From assembly GCA_030149205.1 (NCBI GenBank), contig JASBSB010000003.1, positions 409,710 through 473,709 on the forward strand: DNA of 64,000 nucleotides, written 5' to 3'. The notes below the pieces were generated by a model. That model made no database searches. It saw nothing but the letters and a program-made list of their open reading frames with translations, and was not told the origin of the DNA. Position 1 is the stretch's first letter; every line of letters starts with the position of its first letter. The stretch comes from Candidatus Heimdallarchaeota archaeon (GTDB lineage Archaea; Asgardarchaeota; Heimdallarchaeia; Heimdallarchaeales; Kariarchaeaceae). This document shows, piece by piece, positions 18,135 through 27,454 of the stretch. The translations under genes and the position numbers were made by a program.

Positions 18135-18593
18135 ATGCAAAACTTTAATGACTTTTTAGGCAACATTGAAGAAGATGTTGATTTTGATGCTGAAACTTTC
18201 AAATTCAACAGATACGAGCTTGATGATGGAACGATCTTAAGGTTCTTTGGCATGCCAATTAAAATATTTAGAACCAAACAAAAGGACCCATCAGGGAACC
18301 CAGTCTATCTTGTAAACACAAACTCTGTTGTTTCTGCTGTGGTAGACAATGATGCAAGAACCCAGCCAGAACAACCTGTCCCCCCAGAACAGATGAAGCT
18401 TTCTCCAATTGATTTCAAAGAGATTGCAGAACCTTGGAATGTGTTTTCTCTCTCCGATGGTACTGTTTTAAGAATAAGATTTGTAGCGAATCAGATAAAG
18501 CGAGCAAAGAACAAAAATCAGTTTGGGGAGCACATTTACTTTATCGACCATAATATGTCATTAGATGTTCGTCCCCCTCAAATCGGGTCATAA
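18135..18593 (+). CDS. Unrecognised 152-residue protein with internal duplication
   Basis: I do not recognise the family. The protein consists of two similar units of about 45 residues: one around residues 27-70 (YELDDGTILRFFGMPIKI, then NPVYLVNTNSVVSAV) and one around 106-148 (FSLSDGTVLRIRFVANQI, then EHIYFIDHNMSLDV). Each has a DGT(I/V)LR turn followed by strands ending in a Y(L/I)V/F-rich strand, suggesting two small beta domains joined by a Pro/Gln-rich linker. It is soluble and stands alone with a perfect dyad upstream. Confidence 0.65.
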   Translation: MQNFNDFLGNIEEDVDFDAETFKFNRYELDDGTILRFFGMPIKIFRTKQKDPSGNPVYLVNTNSVVSAVVDNDARTQPEQPVPPEQMKLSPIDFKEIAEPWNVFSLSDGTVLRIRFVANQIKRAKNKNQFGEHIYFIDHNMSLDVRPPQIGS

Positions 18594-18784
18594 ATGTTAT
18601 AAGTTACCACTAGTTATTGAAGTTTCTTCAATTATATGGAGAAGAGATTTTTAGATTTTCGTAATAAGAAGACCAAAGTTCCTTCTTTCGAAAATGTAGA
18701 ACTAAGTTTTTTTTGAAAATTATAGAAACAAAATTTGTCTATATCTCGCTCAGATATTTTGTCAAAAATTAACTTTTTCCGATG

Positions 18785-18794
18785 TTTAAATATA
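18785..18794 (+). promoter_or_regulatory. TATA box upstream of the structured element
   Basis: TTTAAATATA matches the archaeal TATA consensus well and is preceded by CCGATG in the BRE position. The predicted start near 18815-18820 leads directly into the hairpin-rich segment and into no plus-strand protein gene. Confidence 0.4.
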
Positions 18795-18814
18795 ATGCTT
18801 TTTTATACCTAAAG

Positions 18815-18898
18815 TTAAAGTTATAATCAGCATACACCCTAATGGTGTATAAAGGTGAGGAATCTAATACCCTTTTGGTGTTGGCACTCACCTAAAAA
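18815..18898 (+). ncRNA. Possible small structured RNA (multi-hairpin element)
   Basis: Three nested or adjacent stems occur within 65 bases: ATACACC/GGTGTAT (18832-18838 with 18844-18850), AGGTGAG/CTCACCT (18853-18859 with 18887-18893), and an inner AATACC/GGTGTT stem with one G-U pair (18866-18871 with 18877-18882). A good TATA box lies at the right distance upstream. It is not a tRNA and shows no C/D or H/ACA boxes I can confirm. It could instead be a bidirectional transcript-end structure for the minus-strand DUF3800 gene, but no T-run follows. Confidence 0.25.
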
Positions 18899-18899
18899 T

Positions 18900-19676
18900 T
18901 TATTCTGGAAAAAATTTCATCCCACAACCCTTTACAGAACCATATTTACATTTCACGAATGACTCTTTCATTAATTCTTCAAACAATGTCTTAATTACCT
19001 CTTCTAATTGATGTCCTGGTTTACTTGCCCTATGTGAAACATTTTCTGGTTTTTGCATATCATAATATCTTTTTGTTATAAAAGCAACAGTATCACTCAA
19101 TTGAGAGAGATTTCTAAAATGTGACTTTACGAAAATTGGGTCCTCAATTAAATATTTATTATTTTGATAGTAACTACCATCCTCATAAAAGTTTAGGATA
19201 TGCCTTCTAATTTTTGAATCAAATTTCCTTTCAACCGAATCAATCATGAGAAGTCCATAATCCATTGGAAGGTTATTTTGATAATTTTTATAATTTTCTC
19301 GATCTAAATATTTACATAAACGTTCCAAAAGAAGCCGAAAGCTCCATTCATTTATATCTGGTTTCTTGAAACTTTTATATTTTTGAAAAACTATAGAAAT
19401 TAATTCTACGCTATTTTCTATAATTATGTTTACTAAATCAGTTAATATCTTTCCTCTGTCTATGATTTCCTTAGGGCGAAATTCCTTAGATCCATTAAAA
19501 ATATCATAAGCGTGAAATTCTACTTCAGTATTCCCAAAATAATGAATCTTAAGGTTATTAATCTCGGAAGATACCTTATACCAACTATTTTCCCTAATAA
19601 TTAGTGCAGATAGGATAAAATCACTTTTTTCCTTGTAATTTGGTTTACCTGACTCATCAATGTAAATAAAATACAT
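18900..19676 (-). CDS. DUF3800 domain protein
   Basis: A 258-residue protein with the layout of DUF3800, a family with an RNase H-like fold. Visible marks are the N-terminal YFIYIDESGKP with the first acidic residues, VEFHAYDIF, the central strand YGLLMIDSVE, and the C-terminal LSQLSDTVAFITKRYYD helix with an aspartate. Catalytic activity is unproven; members are often found near mobile or defence genes. It lies in a small AT-rich patch with a PD-(D/E)XK-like gene and a structured element. Start is ATG at 19676. Confidence 0.8.
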   Translation of the reverse strand: MYFIYIDESGKPNYKEKSDFILSALIIRENSWYKVSSEINNLKIHYFGNTEVEFHAYDIFNGSKEFRPKEIIDRGKILTDLVNIIIENSVELISIVFQKYKSFKKPDINEWSFRLLLERLCKYLDRENYKNYQNNLPMDYGLLMIDSVERKFDSKIRRHILNFYEDGSYYQNNKYLIEDPIFVKSHFRNLSQLSDTVAFITKRYYDMQKPENVSHRASKPGHQLEEVIKTLFEELMKESFVKCKYGSVKGCGMKFFPE

Positions 19677-20003
19677 CTCTAAGTAAAATTGGAATATGGA
19701 TATTTAAAAATATAAATTTTCCTTACAACAATATTTAAGTGAGATTCCAATAAAAATTGTATAGTGTGTTATCGATAACAGAAAATTTAATTTGATATCA
19801 ATTTTGTCCAAATTACCTAAAATCACAATATATATCATATTAAATAATTTAGAGTTAAAATTCCATATGCATATAGCTCGCACTATACGCAAAGAATGTA
19901 TGCTTTTATGAAAACACCTGGGTCATTGTCTATGAGATCAGAACACTTGCATAGGATAGAATTACTGAGTAATGTTTAATTTGGTAAAGGGACAGGTCGT
20001 ATA
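19677..20003. other. AT-rich intergenic region without recognised gene
   Basis: The stretch is low in GC and contains only short open frames with no family features. Nothing else is supported. Confidence 0.35.
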
Positions 20004-20885
20004 CTATTGACTTAGTTTTTTGTATAGTTTTTTTAATGCTTCCTTTGCCTTTGGGCTCAGCTTATCTGGATCAAGATCTTCAATTAGGTTGTTTGATGCA
20101 AGAATCTCAAGAAAGCTATCAAGCCCGACCTCCTGAATAACCTTATCAAGCCCGATCTCCTGAATAACCTTATCAAGCCCGACCTCCTGAATAACTCTAT
20201 CAAGCCCTAATTCAGTGATGACACGGTTGATACCCAGGATGTTAACCGCCTCCTTTATACTTATTGATTCTGGATTTATTGATTTAGCCAACTTCAACCA
20301 TTCCTTATTAAATAACATATAACTCATCGGAATAATAAATCTATCGTTTTCTCGAATTGCCTTTTCCATTACTATTTTACGCTGTTTTTTTCCTCCGAAC
20401 AACAGCAGCGAATTTAGTTTGCCCATGTCTTTGACAGACGAAAGTTCAATGATAACCAAATGTAAGGGGATATTAGCTTCATACACTCCTTGCTCTAGTT
20501 TTTTAAATTTTATCTGAAGTGAGTTAAGAACTTTTACAGAGCGTTTTGTTCCTAGAATCAACACACAGCTAACTTCATTTAAGAGGGGGGCCTTTTCTTT
20601 ATTACTTTTTCCTCCATAGCCATGGATTCCAGATATATAGCTAAGAGCTTTGCTATATAGCATCAAGAGGTCTCCCTTTGAAAATTTATCTCGTTCACTT
20701 TTGAATTCTCCTATGACTAATTTTTTAGCATACTGAAATGGAGTTTTCTGCAATTTAGAGTTGTTGGGAATTACAAAGTCAATCCTTTGATTTGCAGTTG
20801 GTGTGTCTGTTTCTGTGATTATAGATAATCCCATATTTCTTAAGAGGTATTGAAGAATATTTTTGAAGTTTCCATCAAATGCCAC
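20004..20885 (-). CDS. PD-(D/E)XK nuclease-like protein with Rpn/transposase-type C-terminal repeats
   Basis: A 293-residue protein. The N-terminal domain has the core of a PD-(D/E)XK nuclease: D36 in RIDFVIP, then E60-F-K62 in VIGEFKSERDKF, followed by a helix (KGDLLMLYSKALSYIS). Residues about 220-262 are four copies of a nine-residue unit of the form DKVIQEVGL, as seen in the C-terminal tails of Rpn-like and related nuclease-family proteins. The repeats are also near-identical at DNA level. Possible roles are recombination-promoting nuclease or mobile-element remnant; no partner gene is adjacent. Confidence 0.65.
   Translation of the reverse strand: MAFDGNFKNILQYLLRNMGLSIITETDTPTANQRIDFVIPNNSKLQKTPFQYAKKLVIGEFKSERDKFSKGDLLMLYSKALSYISGIHGYGGKSNKEKAPLLNEVSCVLILGTKRSVKVLNSLQIKFKKLEQGVYEANIPLHLVIIELSSVKDMGKLNSLLLFGGKKQRKIVMEKAIRENDRFIIPMSYMLFNKEWLKLAKSINPESISIKEAVNILGINRVITELGLDRVIQEVGLDKVIQEIGLDKVIQEVGLDSFLEILASNNLIEDLDPDKLSPKAKEALKKLYKKLSQ
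20121..20228 (-). repeat. 27-base tandem repeat inside the PD-(D/E)XK-like gene
   Basis: Three consecutive 27-base units (20121-20147, 20148-20174, 20175-20201) differ by only a few bases, and a fourth diverged unit follows to about 20228. Each encodes nine residues, so copy-number change keeps the frame open. This suggests recent expansion by slippage or recombination. Confidence 0.8.
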
Positions 20886-20915
20886 AAATAAAGATTGTTA
20901 AGGGTAATTAAATAC

Positions 20916-23039
20916 TTATGTGCCAAAAAACGAAGATTCTAATAGACCACCGCCCAACTGATAGTGACTTATCCATTCGAAATTTTGTGCGAGAATTGCA
21001 AGATTTTCCTTCGGTTTGTTAATTCCATGAGGGAATCCATTAAACACAAAAAGATGGGTTGGAACACCTTTATCCTTTAAACCCCTGTACAACTCTGTTG
21101 CGTTCACAGGTGGTACTCGTTTGTCGAATTCTCCGATTTGAATAAGTGCTGGTGTGTTTGCCTGATTAATCTTACTCATCGGTGAAGTTTTGTTATATAT
21201 ATCCCGATTTTTAAACGGGTTCGAAGAAAGATAATCTCTAGTAAACTCCCTGATGTCTGTTGTAATGTAATAACTGTACCAATCACTGATACCAGCACCA
21301 ACACTGACAGCTCTAAAACGGTTTGAATGGGTTGCTGCCATTGCTGAAATATATCCACCCTGAGACCACCCCACACAACTTACATTGTTCTCATCAATGA
21401 TTCCCAGATTATTTAAATGATCAATACAACCTTCAATATCCCATAGATCCCCTATACCTAGGTTATTTACATTTAGTTCAAGAAATTCCTGACCTCTGCC
21501 TATGCTTCCTCTGTAATTGGGTTCAACAACAATCATCCCTTGTGATACTAATGCAGAGATTGGGTAGTACTTCGTTGCCACTCTGGAAAAAGGGGACTCA
21601 TAGGAGACCCAAGAAGGCCCACCATGGACAACAAAAACTAGTGGTAGCTTAGAATTATTAGGGGTGTCATTAAGATTGGCTGGCGAATGAAGCACCCCTT
21701 CAATTTTTGTACCATCTCTACTTTCCCAACTAATTGTTTCAATCGAATGAGATGAGATTTTCTCAATTTCTCCTTTAATACTTGTGATGATAGATGTGCT
21801 TCCATCCTGAGACCGAAGTACCAGTTGATTGGGCCTCTCTCTGTGCATGCCAAGTATTACCAGATCTCCCTGCTTGTTTCCAGAAATGAAAGCACCATGA
21901 AATTCTTCTGGGAGAATAACTTTTGAGAATACCCCGGAGCTATTCAGTTTTTTGATTTTACCTCGAGTACCCTCAAAACACCCAAAATAGTCCCCTGACT
22001 CTGAGTTGACAAATCCCATAATTGATCTATTCAAACCATTCGAGACAATTTCAAGTTCAGTATTCCCAAAACCTCGATTCTTGACAATACTTTCGACAGA
22101 AGTTTTCACAATGTCCTCGAGAGTATAAAACTTTTGATCTCGAAGTTTTAATCTAAACAACACGAAATTTTCAGAAAAATCAAAATCCATGATTGCTGCT
22201 CCCGGGGGTGTATCTAATATGTTAGGTTTTGAGCTTACCAACCCAAATTTATTGTCGTTTTTATCTTTGTGATTAGTCTCTGAAGAGTCGTCAACTGGTT
22301 CTCGCTGAAAAGTGTCAATAAACTCTTTCAACTCCTTTTTGGGGTTAACAGACATTGAATAGGATTGTTTTTGTTTCATAAAAACCAAGTCACCTTTTGG
22401 TGTTCCAGTAAATATAAGCAAATTATTTGCAGGTGAATAAGCTAAATTTGATATAGAGAGTGGATCCTCTAATTTTGCTGTAAGACTCAATTTTGGGGTA
22501 GGTTTGTTTTTCAGCTCTTTCACTGGGGATTTGTCAGAAAGACTCTTGTATTCAATCAGTTGAGTGACATCAGAATAAAATAGTGTGTCGGATGGCCTTT
22601 CTTCCTCAACATGAGTGAATTCTCCAAATTTTTCAGTTCTGGATTTTTTATTAAATTTTGTTAGATCACTTGTTTTGTAGAATAAATGGTTGTTTGAAAC
22701 CCAAAAACTTTGAATCCCATTTTCTTCATTAGTGAGTTGTACTGGTTCCCCTCGAAGAGCTTGAATGACCCACAACTGATTGTTCTTGTTAGCATCTGGT
22801 TTTAACAGGAGTAAATCGTTAATATCAATCCAGTTAAAATCTATAATATCTCCAGAATGTGTGAGTTTGTAGGTATTACCTGAATTCTTTTCGTAAAGGT
22901 AACAGTCTGAATCATATTTATTATCCTTCCAATTAGCCTCTTCAAGTGTGTAGGCTATCAAACCACCAGTTTCGTTGATCTTATATTTTGAAATATTAGG
23001 TATTTCTATTAGGTTTTTAAACTCTTCAAATTTATCCAT
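20916..23039 (-). CDS. S9-family (prolyl oligopeptidase / acylaminoacyl-peptidase) serine peptidase
   Basis: A 707-residue cytoplasmic peptidase. Residues about 1-440 are a beta-propeller-like domain with repeated short strands; the C-terminal 250 residues form the alpha/beta-hydrolase domain. The oxyanion/entry segment VFVVHGGPSWVSYESPF, the nucleophile elbow GWSQGGY (S559), the acid in IGEFDKRVPP (D639) and the histidine in GFPHGINKP (H671) make a complete catalytic triad. The family removes N-terminal residues or small peptides. No signal peptide is seen. It stands between genes with unrelated functions. Confidence 0.92.
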   Translation of the reverse strand: MDKFEEFKNLIEIPNISKYKINETGGLIAYTLEEANWKDNKYDSDCYLYEKNSGNTYKLTHSGDIIDFNWIDINDLLLLKPDANKNNQLWVIQALRGEPVQLTNEENGIQSFWVSNNHLFYKTSDLTKFNKKSRTEKFGEFTHVEEERPSDTLFYSDVTQLIEYKSLSDKSPVKELKNKPTPKLSLTAKLEDPLSISNLAYSPANNLLIFTGTPKGDLVFMKQKQSYSMSVNPKKELKEFIDTFQREPVDDSSETNHKDKNDNKFGLVSSKPNILDTPPGAAIMDFDFSENFVLFRLKLRDQKFYTLEDIVKTSVESIVKNRGFGNTELEIVSNGLNRSIMGFVNSESGDYFGCFEGTRGKIKKLNSSGVFSKVILPEEFHGAFISGNKQGDLVILGMHRERPNQLVLRSQDGSTSIITSIKGEIEKISSHSIETISWESRDGTKIEGVLHSPANLNDTPNNSKLPLVFVVHGGPSWVSYESPFSRVATKYYPISALVSQGMIVVEPNYRGSIGRGQEFLELNVNNLGIGDLWDIEGCIDHLNNLGIIDENNVSCVGWSQGGYISAMAATHSNRFRAVSVGAGISDWYSYYITTDIREFTRDYLSSNPFKNRDIYNKTSPMSKINQANTPALIQIGEFDKRVPPVNATELYRGLKDKGVPTHLFVFNGFPHGINKPKENLAILAQNFEWISHYQLGGGLLESSFFGT

Positions 23040-23288
23040 TTCATAGTTTTGACCATCACTAAATTATAAATAATTATTGAGGGAGATACATTTCGAATTA
23101 CAAAAATCAATTTCAGTAGGAGGAATAATTAAAACATAACTATCGAACATTTTTATCTCCTTTGTTAAAATTGATTCTGCATCATTCAGATGCAATCAGA
23201 GTTTTGGAGACCTTACTGCTAATATTTAAAATTTAGATTTCATACCCCTTGTCACAAAGTGTTTATACAAGAATGTTGTATTATTGGT

Positions 23289-24098
23289 ATGGTAAGTCCT
23301 GCTCTGTATCTGGGCCATGGTAGCCCGACTAATGCCCTAGATAAGGGAAAATACAGCAAACAGCTTCTCAGCTTTGGAAAGTCCACTGAGGTACCCCAAG
23401 CCATCATTGCATTATCTGCACATTGGGAAAGGCACATTCCAATGTTCGTTACCAGTGGGTATGACCCAGGAATCATCTATGATTTTTATGGTTTTCCAGA
23501 TGTATTATACAATATCAAATATGAGTATAGAGGAGACCCACGACTGGCAAAGCTGGTAGCTCAAGAATTAACAACGAATGGTTTTGAGACCCACCTTAAC
23601 TCAACAAGAGGTATTGATCATGGTGTTTGGGTTCCATTGATGAAGATGTATCCGGAGGCGGATGTCCCCATCATTCAACTTTCAATTCCACTCCCCAATA
23701 CACCAAACGAGTTGTTTAAGATAGGTGAGTTACTAAGTAAATTTCGATATGACGATGTGATGCTTGTTGGAAGTGGCAATCTAGTACACAATATTCCTCA
23801 TGCTCTAACTCAGATACAAATGGGGAAAACATCGCTAGATTTTACAAGTAAGAATGAGGAGTGGGCTGTTGAGAGCGACAGATGGATCAAGGAAAAATTG
23901 GAGAGCAGAAAGGTAACAGAACTTCTAGATTCACCTCACAAGCTCCCCCACTATAAAATGGCTGCACCTACCTCTGAGCATTATGACCCCTTGTATTTTG
24001 TTCTAGGGGCAACTAAAGATAATGAAGAGTATAAACAAATATTTGAAGGATTTCAGGCCAGAAGCTTTTCCATGAGATGTTTTGCAACTGAATCCTGA
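23289..24098 (+). CDS. LigB / 4,5-DOPA-type extradiol dioxygenase
   Basis: A class III extradiol ring-cleavage dioxygenase of about 270 residues. Iron/zinc-ligand histidines are visible in YLGHGSPTNAL, SAHWE, GIDHGVWVPL and, near the C-terminus, TSEHYDPL. The frame is open back to a GTG at 23259, but the ATG at 23289 places the conserved SPALYLGHGSP at the usual distance from the N-terminus. A TATA-like ATATTTAAAA at 23223 would serve either start. The natural substrate is unknown; family members act on catechols including L-DOPA. Confidence 0.85.
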   Translation: MVSPALYLGHGSPTNALDKGKYSKQLLSFGKSTEVPQAIIALSAHWERHIPMFVTSGYDPGIIYDFYGFPDVLYNIKYEYRGDPRLAKLVAQELTTNGFETHLNSTRGIDHGVWVPLMKMYPEADVPIIQLSIPLPNTPNELFKIGELLSKFRYDDVMLVGSGNLVHNIPHALTQIQMGKTSLDFTSKNEEWAVESDRWIKEKLESRKVTELLDSPHKLPHYKMAAPTSEHYDPLYFVLGATKDNEEYKQIFEGFQARSFSMRCFATES

Positions 24099-24261
24099 TT
24101 CCAACTATTTCGTGTTGGTAACAATTTATTTGAGAAAATTATTTTAAGAAAATTTATTCCCCTGAGATGTTGTGGAAATTCATTTGATAATTGATTTTAA
24201 CTAAAAAAATCTTAATAGATACAAAGTCATTTGGATGTGGAATTAGATTTAATTTTTTTCT

Positions 24262-27200
24262 CTAAAATTTAGGTTTCCAAAATTTGAGCCTCAAAGCAGA
24301 TAAAACAACTGAAATTGAGCTAAATGCCATAGCTGCGCCTGCAAAAACTGGATTTAACAACAACCCAAAGGGATAAAGAACTCCCGCTGCAATAGGAATT
24401 CCAATAATGTTGTAAATATACGCCCAAAAGAGATTTTGTTTGATGTTAGATATGGTTCCCTTGGAGAGTTCAATAGCGGTAATTATACCTTTAAGGTCAC
24501 CTCCAATTAATACAATATCTGCTGATTCTATGGCCACATCTGTTCCTGTTCCTATAGCTAATCCAACATCTGCTTGGGCTAAGGCAGGTGCATCGTTTAT
24601 TCCGTCACCAACCATACCAGTTACCACTCCATCCTTTTGGAGTTCCATGACAATGTTTGCTTTGTCCCCAGGTAAAACCTCTGCATAATATTTTTCTATG
24701 CCAACTTGAGATGCAATTGCTTTAGCAGTAAGGTTGTTATCACCAGTGATCATAACTGGAGTCACCCCCATTTTCTTGACCTTTTGAACAAACCATACTG
24801 CGTTATCCTTAATTGTATCTGTTACTGCAATTATAGCAGCTAAAGTTCCATCATAGGCAATTAGCATTGGAGTTTTTCCCTCTGTTGCCAGTTTATCCAT
24901 AGATGACTTAGCTGTGGTGGTTTCGATGTTATTCTCTTTCATCAGTTTTTCATTGCCGATAAGAAGAACCTTACCTTTTATTGTTGAGATTACCCCTTTA
25001 CCTTTTATTGCATCAAAATCTTCAGGGTCAATGATCTCAAGATCTCGTGATTTTGCCTCTTGCACAATTGCCAAAGCCAAAGGATGTTCAGATTTATTTT
25101 CAACGCTAGCAACAATTTGTAAAAGGTCATTTTCAGAAATGCTCTCAGTTAATAGCTGAAAGTCTGTCACCGAAGGCTTACCAACTGTAATTGTCCCAGT
25201 TTTATCCAATGCTAGATTTTTCATTCTTTTGGTTACTTCAAGTGATTCAGCCCCTTTAATCAGAATCCCATTTTCTGCACCTTTACCACTTGCAACCATA
25301 ATTGAAGTAGGTGTTGCTAGTCCCAATGCACATGGACATGCAATGATAAGCACTCCAATACTGTTTAAAAGAGCAAGCTGAGGATTTCCTAAAACTGAAT
25401 ACCAGATGACAAAAGTCAGGATGGCAATATCAATAACTATGGGAACAAACCATGAGGTTACCTTATCAACAATTTTTTGGATTGGTGCTTTTGATGTTTG
25501 AGCATCCTGAACCATTTTGACAATTTGTGAAAGGAGTGTATCGTTTCCCAATTTTGTAGCTCTGAATTTGAATGTTCCTGTTTGATTAACAGTCGCTCCA
25601 ATGACATCATCGTCAATGGTCTTAGAAACTGGTATGCTTTCTCCAGTCACCATAGATTCGTCAATTGTTGAAATGCCCTCTATAATTATTCCATCAGTTG
25701 GAATCTTCTCTCCAGGTCTAACAATAATAATGTCATTCAAAACTAGGTCTTCAATTCCAATTTCAAGTTCTTCACCATTTCGCTCCACTCTGGCAGTTTT
25801 AGCTTGAAGCTTTAACAATGCCTCAATCGCACTTCCTGTCTCAGCTTTAGCCTTAGCTTCAAAATATCTTCCAAGTAAGATCAAGGCTATGACAATGGCT
25901 GTCACATCAAAATAATATTCACCTGTTATTCCTAGATTCGGAAAAAACTCCTCTGCTCCTACCACGACAGCAGAATACCAGTATGCAAAGGTAGTTCCCA
26001 GTGACACTAAGCTATCCATGTTTGCAGACCTGTTTTTTAGAGCATACAATCCAGTCACATGAAAGTCTTTACCTGGCCAAAAATAGATTATCGATGCAAT
26101 TATCCAAAAGGAGATTGGATGACCTAATGAATTCGCATACCAAGAGGGATAGGAAAACCCAATTAACTTTTCAAACATATCAATTGCCAAGGGAATAGAG
26201 AGTATTAGGGAAATTGTGGTAATTTTCTTGATATGGTTAAGCTCTTTGGTTCTTATCTCTTCTTCAGTTACTGCACCTTCGCCCGTCGTTGAAGCAATTG
26301 AAAAGCCTGCAGAGTGGACTGCATCTTCCACCGATCCGGGTTGGAGTAGGTCTGGTACATACTTAACACTTAATCTACCCGTATTCATATTTACTGCTGC
26401 TGATTCAACACCTTGTAGATTATTAACAGCTGTTTCTATAGGAACAATACAGGATGGACAGTGAATTCCCTCAATAAAGAAGGTCTCTTCAGCTGGTGGG
26501 ATGTTGGGGTCAATTGTTTGGATCGATTTTTCCAATGAGCCATTTTTTGGTTTTACGGTTAATTTTCCTTTTAACATCCCCATTCCACAAGTCATTTCAT
26601 AGTCCCCTTCCTCTAATGCAGGGAGCTCCAGTGTTGTAGTTTCATAGGATGGCAACTCTTTTGAGATGTTCAGCCCTGTAAATTTAACAGTTTTGGAACA
26701 ACCGCCTTCTTCATCTCTATAAAAATTAAGGACTATGGGGATATTGGGTTCGGCTGTAATAAATGCAGGTTCATAACCTCCTTTTACAAGAATATCTATA
26801 GATTGTTTATCCCCTTCTATATGAGCTGTTGCAGATTTATCTAGTTTATTTGAGTTTAACATGTCAACATGCCCTTCTAAAGCATGTTTATGAGTTTCTG
26901 ATAAGTGACCTTCATGTCCTTCATCTATTAATTCCTCTTTAGAAACTTCACCTTCCTTGCTTACAACAAGCTTTCCTTTTAACATTCCCATCCCACAGGC
27001 AAAGTCATAGCTTCCTTCTTCAAGCGGAGGGATATCTATAGTAGTTGAGTCAAAAGAAGGCAAGGATTTAGATATTCCAAGTCCTGAAAAGATGACTCTT
27101 GAAGAGCAATCGGATGCCTCTTGTCTGTCAAAATTTATTTTTATGGGTACACCTGAAATTAAGTTAATTATTGGGGGATTATATCCTCCTTTTACAACTA

Positions 27201-27324
27201 CATCAATCTCTTGAACACCAGATTTTAAAGTGGCTTTTCCCTCTTCTTTTGGTCCAAAAAAGTAATACGTAGCTAACACAATTAGTATAATTCCGGTAAT
27301 TGCAACTATTATTTGATCAATCAT
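24262..27324 (-). CDS. copA: Copper-type P1B ATPase with N-terminal membrane anchor and two cupredoxin-like domains
   Basis: A 1020-residue heavy-metal transporting ATPase, larger than the usual 750-850. Order: an N-terminal helix (5-25), two similar cupredoxin-like domains (about 38-122 and 172-255, each ending in [12 protein letters not shown] or [12 protein letters not shown]), an HMA domain with a GIHCPSC metal site (about 285-345), membrane helices, the transport motif [11 protein letters not shown] (about 663), the phosphorylation motif DKTGT (about 705), HP-type SEHPLA, and [10 protein letters not shown]. The CPC motif and the CGMGM Cys/Met sites point to copper. A SD-like AAAGGTGA precedes the ATG. 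Confidence 0.93.
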   Translation of the reverse strand: MIDQIIVAITGIILIVLATYYFFGPKEEGKATLKSGVQEIDVVVKGGYNPPIINLISGVPIKINFDRQEASDCSSRVIFSGLGISKSLPSFDSTTIDIPPLEEGSYDFACGMGMLKGKLVVSKEGEVSKEELIDEGHEGHLSETHKHALEGHVDMLNSNKLDKSATAHIEGDKQSIDILVKGGYEPAFITAEPNIPIVLNFYRDEEGGCSKTVKFTGLNISKELPSYETTTLELPALEEGDYEMTCGMGMLKGKLTVKPKNGSLEKSIQTIDPNIPPAEETFFIEGIHCPSCIVPIETAVNNLQGVESAAVNMNTGRLSVKYVPDLLQPGSVEDAVHSAGFSIASTTGEGAVTEEEIRTKELNHIKKITTISLILSIPLAIDMFEKLIGFSYPSWYANSLGHPISFWIIASIIYFWPGKDFHVTGLYALKNRSANMDSLVSLGTTFAYWYSAVVVGAEEFFPNLGITGEYYFDVTAIVIALILLGRYFEAKAKAETGSAIEALLKLQAKTARVERNGEELEIGIEDLVLNDIIIVRPGEKIPTDGIIIEGISTIDESMVTGESIPVSKTIDDDVIGATVNQTGTFKFRATKLGNDTLLSQIVKMVQDAQTSKAPIQKIVDKVTSWFVPIVIDIAILTFVIWYSVLGNPQLALLNSIGVLIIACPCALGLATPTSIMVASGKGAENGILIKGAESLEVTKRMKNLALDKTGTITVGKPSVTDFQLLTESISENDLLQIVASVENKSEHPLALAIVQEAKSRDLEIIDPEDFDAIKGKGVISTIKGKVLLIGNEKLMKENNIETTTAKSSMDKLATEGKTPMLIAYDGTLAAIIAVTDTIKDNAVWFVQKVKKMGVTPVMITGDNNLTAKAIASQVGIEKYYAEVLPGDKANIVMELQKDGVVTGMVGDGINDAPALAQADVGLAIGTGTDVAIESADIVLIGGDLKGIITAIELSKGTISNIKQNLFWAYIYNIIGIPIAAGVLYPFGLLLNPVFAGAAMAFSSISVVLSALRLKFWKPKF

Positions 27325-27355
27325 AATTTCACCTTTGATTTAGATGCAAATAACG

Positions 27356-27380
27356 TATCAATCATTGATATAAAATCTTT
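27356..27380 (-). promoter_or_regulatory. Promoter and palindromic operator candidate of copA
   Basis: TATCAAT-C-ATTGATA (27356-27370) is a perfect 15-base palindrome 32 bases upstream of the copA ATG. On the minus strand TTTTATAT directly abuts and overlaps its upstream edge (about 27370-27378), making a TATA box with an operator just downstream. A metal-responsive repressor would fit, but the binding protein is not identified. Confidence 0.4.
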
Positions 27381-27454
27381 TACGTTCGGAATTACTATAT
27401 TCACTTAAATTTTATAAAGTTTGAAATTTAGTATCGTGGAATTTGAATGAAAAA

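Noticed and set aside
19704..19892. 62-residue minus-strand frame
   Set aside because: Composition follows AT bias, no family features and no ribosome binding site; it lies in a low-complexity intergenic stretch.
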